Origin: Mycolicibacterium nivoides
GTDB lineage: Bacteria; Actinomycetota; Actinomycetes; Mycobacteriales; Mycobacteriaceae
DNA length: 64,000 nucleotides
Reading direction: 5' to 3'
Assembly: GCF_003855255.1 (NCBI RefSeq)
Contig: NZ_CP034072.1
Span: 496,001 to 560,000, forward strand
Shown in pieces: positions 17,042 to 25,031 of this stretch (its first letter is position 1; every line of letters starts with the position of its first letter). The notes under the pieces were generated by a model. It did not search any database. It was not told the origin of the DNA and saw nothing but the letters and a program-made list of their open reading frames with translations. The translations under genes were made by a program, and so were the position numbers.

Positions 17042-17965
17042 ATGTCATGGCTGGAGCGCCTCGACCCCGCGTTGCACGGATTTGCCGAGGCGCGCACCGA
17101 CCTGTCCTCGGACCAGTTGGGCGTGGTGCGTACCTCACTGGATCAGCGACGCCGGGACGCTGCCCAGGTCCTGGACACGCCCGGCGTGGAGATCATCGGC
17201 GCCCGCGTCGCGCTCGGACGGCGCACCATCCCGGTGCGGATCTACCGCGGTGGACCGTCGCCGTCGCCCGCGGTGGTGTACTGCCATTCAGGTGCCTTCG
17301 TCCTGGGCAACCTGGACACCGACCAGATCCAGTGTGTGGAGTTGGCCCGGCGTGCCCGGTGCACGGTGATCGCCATGGACTACCGGCTCGCGCCCGAGTA
17401 TCCCTATCCGGCCGCCTTCGATGACGCGATGGTGGTGCTCAACTGGGCGGCCACGCTGGCCGGCGAGCTCGACATCGACGCGGGCCGCATCGCGGTGGCC
17501 GGAAACAGCGCGGGCGGCTCGCTGGCCGCGCTCCTGGCGCAGCATTCCGCGGCAGGCTCCGCGCCCCCCATCGTGTTCCAGGCGCTGCACCAGCCGGTGC
17601 TCGACGACCGGTCCACCCGGTCGAAGGAGGAGTTCGCAGACACCCCGGGCTTCGACGGTCCGGCGACCGTCGCGATGTGGCGGCACTATGCGGGCGGCCG
17701 GGACGTGCCGGAGGCCGCTGTGCCCGCCCGGGCGGTCTCGCTGGCCGGTGTGGCGCCGGCGCTGATCACCTGCTCGGAGCTGGATCCGCTGCGCGACGAA
17801 GCGCTCGACTATGCGCGTCGGCTGTTGGCCGCGGGCGTTGCCACGGAACTGCATCTGTTCCCCGGGACGTGCCACGGCTTCGAATCGCTGCTTCCGGAGT
17901 GTGAGGTCAGCCAACAGCTTTTCGCGCTACAGGGTGCCGCGATGCGCCGTGCACTGCATGGTTGA
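17042..17965 (+). CDS. Alpha/beta hydrolase of the hormone-sensitive-lipase type
   Basis: A 307-residue esterase. The oxyanion-hole motif is CHSGAFVLGN (a variant of HGGG), the nucleophile elbow is GNSAGGSL with Ser about 156, the acid is in ITCSELDPLRDEA, and the His in TCHGFES. It is the last gene of the operon and probably hydrolyses the ester made by the upstream Baeyer-Villiger enzyme. No signal peptide, so cytoplasmic. No strong terminator is visible in the 196 bases that follow before the next gene. Confidence 0.92.
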   Translation: MSWLERLDPALHGFAEARTDLSSDQLGVVRTSLDQRRRDAAQVLDTPGVEIIGARVALGRRTIPVRIYRGGPSPSPAVVYCHSGAFVLGNLDTDQIQCVELARRARCTVIAMDYRLAPEYPYPAAFDDAMVVLNWAATLAGELDIDAGRIAVAGNSAGGSLAALLAQHSAAGSAPPIVFQALHQPVLDDRSTRSKEEFADTPGFDGPATVAMWRHYAGGRDVPEAAVPARAVSLAGVAPALITCSELDPLRDEALDYARRLLAAGVATELHLFPGTCHGFESLLPECEVSQQLFALQGAAMRRALHG

Positions 17966-18161
17966 GCTGGTAGCTGGGGGATCCGGGCGGTCGCTCGGCG
18001 GTGGTTGTGATCGACGTTGTGGGCAATAATGCAGGTCTGTTGCAAGTGAAACTCGCGCGGACAATCGGTACGGCCGGTGCGACGATGGCCCCGGCGGTGT
18101 GGCGGCGCACCCGAGGGCAACCTGGTCGCGTCGGGAGCGAGTGAGCGATTGAGAGGTATTC

Positions 18162-19400
18162 ATGTCGGCCGACGACGACCGGCTCATGTACTCCGGAGAT
18201 GCCAAACACGCCAGGGACCCGCTGGCGTACGGCGGGCTTGACGCCCTCCTGGGCGGCCCGGTCGCGGCGCTGCCGACCGGGCGGTCCCGGCACGGCGACG
18301 CCAGGGTGTCGACGCCACCGGTCGTTCTGACCTCGAATTTCGCCGCTCCCCGCGAAGCGGAGATCACCGCCAAGCTGCCCGTGGTTCCGGGCCGCCCGAT
18401 CAGCGGGTCGTCCTCGGCGGGCAGCTGGATTCTGGAACAACCGATCCCGGCGGCCGCGCCCGGCGAACCCCGCGCCATCGACAACCTCTCCCGCGTCGGC
18501 GTGCGTTCCTCGGTCAAGATGCAGCCACGACGCGGCTGGCGGCGGGCGGTCTACGTCACCACCCGCCTCAACCTCGGGTTGTCCCGCGACGAACTCTACG
18601 AACTGGACCTGTATGCCCGGGTGCGCCGCACGGCCCGCGAATCCCACCAGATCGGGGTGTTCGGCCTGAAGGGCGGCGTCGGCAAGACCGCCGTCACGGT
18701 GGCGCTCGGATCGGTGCTGAGCGCGGTGCGCGGCGACCGGATCCTCGCGGTCGACGCCGACCCGGCCAGCGGCAATCTGGCCGACCGGGTGGGACGGCAG
18801 TCCGCGGCGACGGTCAGCGACCTCCTGGCCGCCAAGGACCTGTCGCGGTACAACGATGTCCGGGCCTTCACCAGCATGAACGAGTCCAAGCTCGAGGTGC
18901 TGTCCAGCGATGAGTACAGCGGCGCCAGCCGCGCCTTCAACGATGCCGACTGGAACGCCGCGACCGCCACGGTCTCCAAGCACTACAACCTGGTCCTGGC
19001 CGATTGCGCGGCGGACATGTTCGCCCCCGCGAGCCGCGGTGTGCTGGCGACGGTTTCGGGTGCGGTGATCGTGGCGAGTGCCTCGATCGACGGTGCCCGG
19101 CAGGCCGCGGTGACCATGGACTGGTTGCGCCACAACGGCTACCAGGACCTGCTGAACCGCTCCTGCGTCGTGGTCAACCACGTCGGGCCCCGCAAACCCA
19201 ATGTGAACACCGGCGACCTGGTGCACCAGTTCCAGAAGCATGTGGCCCCGGGCCGGGTGTTCGTGTTGCCGTGGGACAAGCACATCGCCGCGGGCACCGA
19301 GATCCATTTCGACCTGCTGCGCCCGCAGTTCCGGCGTCGCACCCTGGAGTTGGCGGCGGCGCTGTCCGACGATTTCGAGGGCGGCGCCGCGCTTGCCTGA
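18162..19400 (+). CDS. Orphan MinD/ParA-like P-loop ATPase with disordered N-terminus
   Basis: A 412-residue protein. The first 125 or so residues are low-complexity and probably disordered. From about residue 168 there is a deviant Walker A (GLKGGVGKT), then VDADPASGNLADR and the Walker B-like LVLADCAADMF. The architecture resembles the EspI-type ATPases of ESX loci, but no ESX gene is nearby and there is no parB. A role in polar positioning or regulation is possible; the function is unknown. Its stop lies inside the first unit of the 19393-19466 tandem repeat. Confidence 0.85.
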   Translation: MSADDDRLMYSGDAKHARDPLAYGGLDALLGGPVAALPTGRSRHGDARVSTPPVVLTSNFAAPREAEITAKLPVVPGRPISGSSSAGSWILEQPIPAAAPGEPRAIDNLSRVGVRSSVKMQPRRGWRRAVYVTTRLNLGLSRDELYELDLYARVRRTARESHQIGVFGLKGGVGKTAVTVALGSVLSAVRGDRILAVDADPASGNLADRVGRQSAATVSDLLAAKDLSRYNDVRAFTSMNESKLEVLSSDEYSGASRAFNDADWNAATATVSKHYNLVLADCAADMFAPASRGVLATVSGAVIVASASIDGARQAAVTMDWLRHNGYQDLLNRSCVVVNHVGPRKPNVNTGDLVHQFQKHVAPGRVFVLPWDKHIAAGTEIHFDLLRPQFRRRTLELAAALSDDFEGGAALA

Positions 19401-19466
19401 TTCGCGGCTCAGCCGCGGTTGCCTGATTCGCGGCTCAGCCGCGGTCGCCTGATTCGCGGCTCAGCG
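19393..19466. repeat. 26-bp tandem repeat, about 2.8 copies, with palindromic core
   Basis: Units start at 19393, 19419 and 19445. Each contains TGATTCGCGGCTCAG, and the full units contain the near-perfect palindrome CGCGGCT-C-AGCCGCG. The first unit includes the stop codon of the MinD-like gene (TGA 19398-19400) and the third runs into the 3' end of the convergent SRPBCC gene (stop at 19461). Each unit can form a short stem, so the array may terminate both genes. It looks like a local duplication of the gene's end. Confidence 0.85.
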
Positions 19467-19934
19467 CAGCGCCAGCTCCCGACCCACCGCGGCGTGATAC
19501 CTGTCGATGTTGGCCGGATTGACCACCCGGAACAGTGCGTCCGGCAGCGGGGAATCCTTGTAGGCCTCGATGGTCATCGTCCGGCTGAACAGTGTGATGT
19601 CGTTGCCCGGTCGGGTGAACTGGTACTGCACGGTGATACGGCCTTCCATGCCGCCGTTCCCGTCACTGTCGTGGCCGAGCCGGCCCACCGAATTGAACAC
19701 CCACATGCGCGGTCGCATGGCGATGGCCAGATGCCAGGTATAGATCTGTGCGCCGTCCGGTCCGGCCTCGGTCCAGGTGTCACCGACCTGCAGCGGCATC
19801 CGCTCCGGTAGTCCGCCGATGTGCGCGCTGCCCGGATACGTCTTCACCCAGTTCGCCGGATTGGTGACGAAGTCATAGACCTCCTCAGCGGATTGGGTGA
19901 AAGCCGTCTCGGAGCTGGTGGTCACGATGCCCAA
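19461..19934 (-). CDS. SRPBCC (START/polyketide-cyclase-like) lipid-binding protein
   Basis: A 157-residue helix-grip protein. The N-terminus SETAFTQSAEEVYDFVTNPANWVKTYPG is characteristic of the family, followed by alternating strands (DTWTEAG, ITVQYQFTR) and a C-terminal helix. It would bind a hydrophobic ligand. I chose TTG at 19934 because GAGGAAGG lies 9 bases before it; GTG at 19925 is the alternative. The longer open frame overlaps the DUF427 gene and lacks family similarity. It lies 46 bases downstream of DUF427 on the same strand, placing it in the regulon controlled by shared site 5. Confidence 0.82.
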   Translation of the reverse strand: MGIVTTSSETAFTQSAEEVYDFVTNPANWVKTYPGSAHIGGLPERMPLQVGDTWTEAGPDGAQIYTWHLAIAMRPRMWVFNSVGRLGHDSDGNGGMEGRITVQYQFTRPGNDITLFSRTMTIEAYKDSPLPDALFRVVNPANIDRYHAAVGRELALR

Positions 19935-19980
19935 TGTCGGGTGCCTTCCTCGGTGATGCAGGTTGTCGTGGGTTTGCAGG

Positions 19981-20688
19981 TCAGAGTTCGCAGCCGCACG
20001 TGGCCGACGTCCCGGACGAGGGGAGTTCGGCGAGCACGTCTGCACGGGTTGCGTCGAAGCTGAGGAACCCCTGGATGGGCAGGGACTCCGGTGGGGTGTC
20101 GGGGTAGCTCCAGGCCACGTCGGCGATCACGGTGCCGCCGGCGACCACCGACCAGTAGGCGGCCGTGCCCTTGTAGTTGCAGTACGAGGTGGTCGTGCTG
20201 GGCCGCAGCAGATCGGTGCGGACCCGGGCGGGATCCACATAGAGCCGCGGTTCCAGGGCCGTCTCGAACACGATGATGGTGTCGTCGGTGTCGACCAGGA
20301 CCGCGTCGCCGGCCGTCACCCGCAGGCCGCGGCGGGTCGGCCGGCAGTCGACCCGGTGGTAGGGGTTGGGCGGGTAGTGCACCAGCTTGCGTCCCTCTTC
20401 GAACCACGCTTCGACGGCGTCCCAGGGCACCGCGACATAGCCCGGTGCCTCGACCACCGGCTCGTGCGGAAGATCGCCGACATCATCGCTGCGGAACGCA
20501 TAGCTGAGCGGGTGGCCGGCGCGATGCACCATCAGGGCGTGCTCGGTGTCGAGCACTGCGGCATCGCCGCGGAAGGCCTGGATGCGGCGCGGGTGAGGCT
20601 CGATGTAGACCGTGCCATCGGCCAGCGGGGGCGTGAACCAACCGGCCGGTTGTGTACTCAACGGACCCCGCCCTGCGACGAGACTCAT
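19981..20688 (-). CDS. DUF427-domain protein, two tandem domains
   Basis: A 235-residue protein with two copies of the DUF427 fold: an N-terminal one around VYIEPHPRRIQAFRGDAAVLDTEHAL-type sequence and a C-terminal one with VLVDTDDTIIVFET, YCNYKGTAAYWSV and DVAWSYPDTPPES. The biochemical function of DUF427 is not established. The C-terminus ends in a CGCEL motif. ATG at 20688 was chosen for the strong GGAGGTG 5 bases upstream. Reverse operon with the SRPBCC gene; divergent from 20899 across shared site 5. Confidence 0.88.
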   Translation of the reverse strand: MSLVAGRGPLSTQPAGWFTPPLADGTVYIEPHPRRIQAFRGDAAVLDTEHALMVHRAGHPLSYAFRSDDVGDLPHEPVVEAPGYVAVPWDAVEAWFEEGRKLVHYPPNPYHRVDCRPTRRGLRVTAGDAVLVDTDDTIIVFETALEPRLYVDPARVRTDLLRPSTTTSYCNYKGTAAYWSVVAGGTVIADVAWSYPDTPPESLPIQGFLSFDATRADVLAELPSSGTSATCGCEL

Positions 20689-20786
20689 TGCAGCACCTCC
20701 AATTTGGCTGATGGGCCGGGACCCGGGCGCGTCTTCGGGACGCATCGGTGCCGATCGTCAGGCCGACTGCTGCGTCAAGATAGAAG

Positions 20787-20813
20787 CTTTACAGATTCTC
20801 TTGAGAATGTCAC
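20787..20813. promoter_or_regulatory. Shared motif, site 5
   Basis: CTTTACA-N14-TGTCAC in the divergent gap between the DUF427/SRPBCC operon and the unknown-protein/thioesterase operon. Inside the 14-base spacer region lies a second dyad ATTCTC-TT-GAGAAT (20795-20808). The site is 2.8 kb beyond the end of the catabolic operon (17965), so the regulon is wider than the contiguous island. Confidence 0.72.
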
Positions 20814-20898
20814 GCTGTTGGGTGAGGCGGGCCACACCGCAATGCCCCTGTCGAGAGTGTCGGGCCGATCAGCCCCTTGGACCCGGATTGGATGCCCT

Positions 20899-21492
20899 AT
20901 GTCCCCACAGTCAGGAATGTCCGCACAGTTGTCCGAGGTGCGCGGCGGCGGCGATGCGCTCGCGGTCCCGTTCGCCCGGCCGCGGATCCGTCCCGAGAAG
21001 GCTCTGCAGTACGAGCTGAATGTGGTGGCGGACGATGTCGCCGACGTGGTGTCGGACATCGGCGGATGGTTGTTCGACCGGGCGATGGCGGGCTGGCGAG
21101 TCAGCGTCGCCGCCGACGAGGTCGGAGATGAGCGTGCGCTGGGCATCCTCGGGCTCAAAGCCGTTGGCCCGAGCGGGCTGTGGCGATCGGCGGAGGCGGA
21201 CGCGGTGGTGATGACAGCCATCGGCGCCTCCTGCTTCGAGCCCGGTGACCACGGGCTCACCATGCGCAATCCCGGTGGCGATGTGGTCTTTTTCGGGTCG
21301 CGGGGCCCAGACGGTCTCGGCCTGCAGATCCAGCGGGCGCGGTACCGGCCGAGCGCGGCCGCGCTGGCGTTCAAGGCTCACGCGTTGGCGGTGGCCGGGG
21401 CGGACCCGGCGTCGGTCGACCAGGTGGAGACGCTGTTCCGGTGCGGGCGGTCCGCGGGCCTGCTCGACGCGGACCTGGTTCCGGTGTGTTGA
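20899..21492 (+). CDS. Uncharacterised actinobacterial protein
   Basis: A 197-residue soluble protein of unknown function. It is rich in alternating strand and turn patterns (DDVADVVSDIGGWLFDRAMA, WRVSVAADE, LGILGLKAVGP) with no catalytic motif that I recognise. ATG at 20899 is proposed; an in-frame ATG at 20842 with GGTGAGG upstream is possible and would add 19 residues. Its stop overlaps the next start (TGATG), so it is translationally coupled to the thioesterase. Being downstream of shared site 5 ties it to the island's regulon. Confidence 0.72.
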   Translation: MSPQSGMSAQLSEVRGGGDALAVPFARPRIRPEKALQYELNVVADDVADVVSDIGGWLFDRAMAGWRVSVAADEVGDERALGILGLKAVGPSGLWRSAEADAVVMTAIGASCFEPGDHGLTMRNPGGDVVFFGSRGPDGLGLQIQRARYRPSAAALAFKAHALAVAGADPASVDQVETLFRCGRSAGLLDADLVPVC

Positions 21493-22358
21493 TGCCGGCG
21501 CAGGCATCGGTCGCGGGCCTGCTCGAGGTGTTCGACGTGACACCCGCCGGTCCAGATCGATTCGTCGGCGTGACCGGACCGGCCGGAACCGACGGCAGGC
21601 GGGTGGCCAAGGGTGCGCAGGCGCTGGGCCAGGCCATCGTCGCGACGGCAAAGCGATTCCCGGACAAGACGATTCGGTCCGCGCATGCGGTCTTCACCCG
21701 GCCGGTCGAGATCGACTCTACGGTTGAGCTGGCGGTCAGTGTGGTGCACGAGGGGCGCTCGACGGCGACCGCGGTGGTCGCCGTGGGTCAGGATTCACGG
21801 CTGTGCGCGACCGTGACCGTGCTGGCCGATGTGCCGACCGACGATGTGGTCAGCCACCATGCGCTGCGACCTGACGTCGAGACACCGGACGACGCCCATC
21901 CGGCCGGGCGGGCCATGCTCGGCCACGAGTTGCGGTTGGTCGACGTGGTCGATGTGAACAGTCCCGACGAGGTGGGACCGCCCGAACTCTATGCGTGGCT
22001 GCGCTATGACCCGATTCCCGAACGCGACGACCTCGCCAAGGCGTTGTTGGCGTATTTCACCGGGCAACTCGGCATCTCCACCACGATGCGACCGCATCGC
22101 GGGGTGGGCACAGCGCAGGCGCATGCCACGGTGTCTACGGCGTTGATGTCGACATCGGTGAGCTTCCACGAAGCCGTGGAATGGGATGGCTGGCTGCTCT
22201 ACGGCCATGAGAGCACCGCGGCCGGACAGGGGATGTCGTATGTCCGCGGTCAGGTGCACACCGAGGACGGTGAACTGTTGGCGTCATTCGCCCAGGAAGG
22301 GCTGATCCGCCCGATGCGACCGGTGGATACCTCGATCGATGTGCCGGCCCGGTTGTAG
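21492..22358 (+). CDS. Acyl-CoA thioesterase II (TesB-like)
   Basis: A 288-residue double hot-dog thioesterase. It has VAKGAQALGQAIVATAKRF (central helix), the HAVFTRPVEIDSTVELAV strand, and the C-terminal half HEAVEWDGWLLYGHESTAAG and SYVRGQVHTEDGELLASFAQEGLIR, which is the classic TesB C-terminal signature. It hydrolyses medium- to long-chain acyl-CoA to free acid and CoA. The ATG overlaps the upstream stop. Likely the CoA-releasing or overflow step for the regulon. Confidence 0.93.
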   Translation: MPAQASVAGLLEVFDVTPAGPDRFVGVTGPAGTDGRRVAKGAQALGQAIVATAKRFPDKTIRSAHAVFTRPVEIDSTVELAVSVVHEGRSTATAVVAVGQDSRLCATVTVLADVPTDDVVSHHALRPDVETPDDAHPAGRAMLGHELRLVDVVDVNSPDEVGPPELYAWLRYDPIPERDDLAKALLAYFTGQLGISTTMRPHRGVGTAQAHATVSTALMSTSVSFHEAVEWDGWLLYGHESTAAGQGMSYVRGQVHTEDGELLASFAQEGLIRPMRPVDTSIDVPARL

Positions 22359-22380
22359 GGCAGGCATGCGCGATGTGCGG

Positions 22381-22635
22381 CTAGCGAATCCAGCCGCGGC
22401 GGCGCATCCAGATGTTCCGGGCCACGGCCAGGAGGATGAGCGCCGCGAACGTGATGAGGAACCAGTTCTCAACGTGCCCGATGTGGTTGCCGTGCATCAT
22501 GACCAGCAGGAAGATCGCCGAGAGAATGCCGCCGATGTGGATCACCTTGATGTTCAGATCCGACCAGCCCCACGCTGCCGAGGGCACTTCCTCGACGTCG
22601 ACGCCGTTGCTGCGCTCCACCTCGGTGCTGACCAC
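22381..22635 (-). CDS. DUF2631 small membrane protein (Rv2876-like)
   Basis: An 84-residue protein with two membrane segments (about residues 28-47, [20 protein letters not shown], and 56-73, [18 protein letters not shown]) separated by a short HIGHVE loop. A basic C-terminus (RRRGWIR) is probably cytoplasmic. It matches the mycobacterial DUF2631 family; function unknown. GTG start preceded by GGAG. As I recall, the M. tuberculosis homologue sits upstream of the mpt83-dipZ-mpt70 block, which is absent here. Confidence 0.85.
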   Translation of the reverse strand: MVSTEVERSNGVDVEEVPSAAWGWSDLNIKVIHIGGILSAIFLLVMMHGNHIGHVENWFLITFAALILLAVARNIWMRRRGWIR

Positions 22636-22685
22636 TTTTGCTCCTCCGGATCGAACTGCCTTCTGGCTTGGCTTGCGGACATTCT

Positions 22686-22710
22686 GGCATACGACGCTGT
22701 GTCGTATGCC
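22686..22710. terminator. Perfect 10-bp stem, 5-base loop
   Basis: GGCATACGAC, GCTGT, GTCGTATGCC: a perfect hairpin in the 87-base gap downstream of the photolyase (stop at 22723) and upstream of the DUF2631 gene, both on the reverse strand. No T-run follows. It could end photolyase transcription or act as an operator for DUF2631. Confidence 0.6.
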
Positions 22711-22722
22711 GACCGTGGGGGG

Positions 22723-24057
22723 TCAACCCAGGCGTCGGTACCTCCGCAGTGCCTCGAGTCGCTCCTCGGCGTGGTCGGCGATCGGTTCCGGGTACGACGT
22801 CGGCCGGCCGGTACCCAGTTTGTGCACGTCGGCGACATCGGCCAACTCCGGGACCCAGCGTCGGATGTAATCGCCGTCGGGGTCGAACTTCGCGCCCTGC
22901 AGGTCCGGATTGAAAACGCGGAAGTACGGCGCGGCGTCGGTGCCGCAACCGGCCGCCCACTGCCACCCGTGCTGGTTGTTGGCCAGATCACCGTCGACCA
23001 ACTGCTCGAGAAACCAGCGCGCACCCCATTGCCAGGGCAGATGCAGGTCCTTGACCAGGAACGAAGCCACGATCATGCGCACCCGGTTGTGCATGAACCC
23101 GGTGGCGGCCAGTTGCCGCATCCCGGCATCGACGATCGGGAACCCGGTCCGGCCGTCCTTCCAGGCCTCGAACGCCCGCAGCGCCGCCTCGTCGTCATCC
23201 ACTTCGATCGCGTCGAAATCGCGATTCCAATTCCGCCACGCACTGTCGGGCCAGTGATGCAGCACCGCCGCGTAGAAATCGCGGAAGGCCATCTCCCGCA
23301 GATAGGCGTCATTGCCGGAGGCGAGGTCAGCCGCCATGGTCCGAGGGTGGATGGTGCCGAACTTGAGGTGCGCCGACATCCGACTGGTGGCGTCGAGGTC
23401 GGGGCGGTCGCGATGGGCCGGGTAGTCGGGCAATCCCTGCTCCACGAATTCCCGCCACTGCGACCTCGCCGCGCGCTCACCCGCGTCGAACGTCAGAGCC
23501 TCGGTCACAGAAGGAATTTCGATGCGATCGCAGATGCCTGCCGGGGTGTCCGCGGGGTCGATCCAGCGCGCCGAATCGGGTCCGGTATCCGCAGGAGCAC
23601 GCCAGCCGTGCCGGCGCCAGGCGCGGAAGAACGGCGTGAACACCCGGTACGGTGCGCCATCCGGTTTGGTTATCCGGCCGGGCGACACCAGGTAGCCCGA
23701 TCCCGTTGCGCACAGGGCGGTCTCGCCGAGTGCCGCCTGGACCGTGTCGTCGCGACGCCGCCCGAACGGCGCGTAGTCCTGCGAGACGTGCACCGAGGTA
23801 GCGCTGATGGCCCGGGCCAGCGCCGGAATCCGCTGCTCGGGTCGGCCGCGGGTCACCAGCAGATTTCCGTCGAGATTGTCGGACAGCTCGCGCAACGCCC
23901 GATACAGATATTGCAGGCGACGCGCACCCGAGGATGCCTCCAATCGCGGATCGAGCACATAACAGGCCAGTACCTCGCCGTCCCGTTGTGCTGCCTCCAG
24001 CAGGGCGGGATGGTCGAAGCAGCGCAGGTCTCGCCGAAACCACAGGAGCGTGGGCAT
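22723..24057 (-). CDS. phr: Deoxyribodipyrimidine photolyase
   Basis: A 444-residue FAD-dependent, light-driven DNA repair enzyme that splits cyclobutane pyrimidine dimers. The N-terminal antenna domain begins MPTLLWFRRDLRCFDHPAL. The C-terminal FAD-binding domain contains WREFV, FGTIHPRTM, FRDFYAAVLHHWP, GFPIVDAGMRQL, GFMHNRVRMIVASFLVK, the class I WQWAAGCGTDAAPYFRVFNP block and KFDPDGDYIRRWVPEL. Length is normal. ATG at 24057; an upstream in-frame ATG would add a few unconserved residues. Divergent from the LLM oxidoreductase. Confidence 0.96.
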   Translation of the reverse strand: MPTLLWFRRDLRCFDHPALLEAAQRDGEVLACYVLDPRLEASSGARRLQYLYRALRELSDNLDGNLLVTRGRPEQRIPALARAISATSVHVSQDYAPFGRRRDDTVQAALGETALCATGSGYLVSPGRITKPDGAPYRVFTPFFRAWRRHGWRAPADTGPDSARWIDPADTPAGICDRIEIPSVTEALTFDAGERAARSQWREFVEQGLPDYPAHRDRPDLDATSRMSAHLKFGTIHPRTMAADLASGNDAYLREMAFRDFYAAVLHHWPDSAWRNWNRDFDAIEVDDDEAALRAFEAWKDGRTGFPIVDAGMRQLAATGFMHNRVRMIVASFLVKDLHLPWQWGARWFLEQLVDGDLANNQHGWQWAAGCGTDAAPYFRVFNPDLQGAKFDPDGDYIRRWVPELADVADVHKLGTGRPTSYPEPIADHAEERLEALRRYRRLG

Positions 24058-24107
24058 GTGTCCATGCTGCCTATGAACACACCGGAAAACACAGAGGGGT
24101 TTGGTAG

Positions 24108-24977
24108 ATGCAGTTCTGGAGCGGTACGGCATTCATGGATGTCGCCGACGCGCTGACGGTGGCGCCGTTGCTCGACGAGGCCGGCTACCACGGCATGGTG
24201 TGCTCGGACCACATGATCTACCCGCGCGAACTTTCGTCGCCGTATCCGGATTCGCCGACCGGTAAGCCCCCGTGGGCACCGGAGACCAGCTGGCCGGACT
24301 CCTGGGTACTGATCGGGGCGATGGCGGCGCTCACGCATCGGCTGCGTTTCTCCAACGCCGTGTACGTGGCACCCGCGCGTCCGCTGCTCGAGGTCGCCAA
24401 GCAGGTGGCAACGGCCGCGGTGATCTCGGGTGGACGGGTGTCCCTCGGCGTCGGTGTCGGCTGGATGCGGGAGGAATTCGAGCTCATGGGCCAGGATTTC
24501 GGCACCCGCGGCAAGCGGCTCGACGAGATGATCCCGGCACTGCGCGAGATCTGGCGTGGCGGTTGGGTCTCGTACGAGGGGCGCTACTACTCGGTTCCCG
24601 AGCTGATGATCGAACCTCACCCGCCCGAGCCGGTGCCGATCCTGTGTGGTGGTGAATCCGAGGCGGCGCTGCGGCGCGCGGCCCGATCCTGTGACGGCTG
24701 GATCGGCTACGCCTACACACTTGAACAGGCGACCCCCTACGCCACCCGGCTGGCCGAACTGCGCCGTGAATACGGGCGGCAACACGAGCCGTTCGACATC
24801 ATCCTGGCCCTGCTCGATCCACCCTCGCCGGATCTGTACAAGCGGGCCGAGGACCTCGGCATCACCGCGGTGATGTGCGCGCCCTGGCTGACAGCGCCCA
24901 ACGGTGCCACCGGCGCCGACCGATTCCGCGGTCCCATCGAGCGCTTCGCGGAGACCTTCATCGCAAAGCTGAAGTAA
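24108..24977 (+). CDS. F420-dependent (LLM class) oxidoreductase
   Basis: A 289-residue luciferase-like TIM-barrel oxidoreductase. It has AGYHGMVCSDHMIYPRE (F420-type sub-family), RLRFSNAVYVAPARPLLEVAKQ, SGGRVSLGVGVGWMREEFELMG and PVPILCGGESEAALRRAA. These are typical of the mycobacterial F420 rather than FMN branch. Substrate unknown. It starts at ATG 24108, 50 bases from the divergent photolyase start. Confidence 0.9.
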   Translation: MQFWSGTAFMDVADALTVAPLLDEAGYHGMVCSDHMIYPRELSSPYPDSPTGKPPWAPETSWPDSWVLIGAMAALTHRLRFSNAVYVAPARPLLEVAKQVATAAVISGGRVSLGVGVGWMREEFELMGQDFGTRGKRLDEMIPALREIWRGGWVSYEGRYYSVPELMIEPHPPEPVPILCGGESEAALRRAARSCDGWIGYAYTLEQATPYATRLAELRREYGRQHEPFDIILALLDPPSPDLYKRAEDLGITAVMCAPWLTAPNGATGADRFRGPIERFAETFIAKLK

Positions 24978-24999
24978 CTCCGCGCGGGCTGACGCTTGT

Positions 25000-25031
25000 G
25001 GTGACATCAAAATGATGTCACCATGACATCA
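25000..25031. promoter_or_regulatory. Three-half-site operator for the ribbon-helix-helix gene
   Basis: TGACATCA at 25002, its complement TGATGTCA at 25013 and TGACATCA again at 25024: three half-sites spaced exactly 11 bases apart. The first two form the perfect inverted repeat GGTGACATCA-AAA-TGATGTCACC. The last one touches the ATG at 25031. One-turn phasing is what adjacent ribbon-helix-helix dimers need, so autorepression by the following gene is likely. Confidence 0.78.

Noticed and set aside
22339..24156. Very long open frame (605 codons) opposite the photolyase
   Set aside because: Antisense shadow typical of GC-rich DNA. The reverse strand encodes a clear photolyase with all family motifs.
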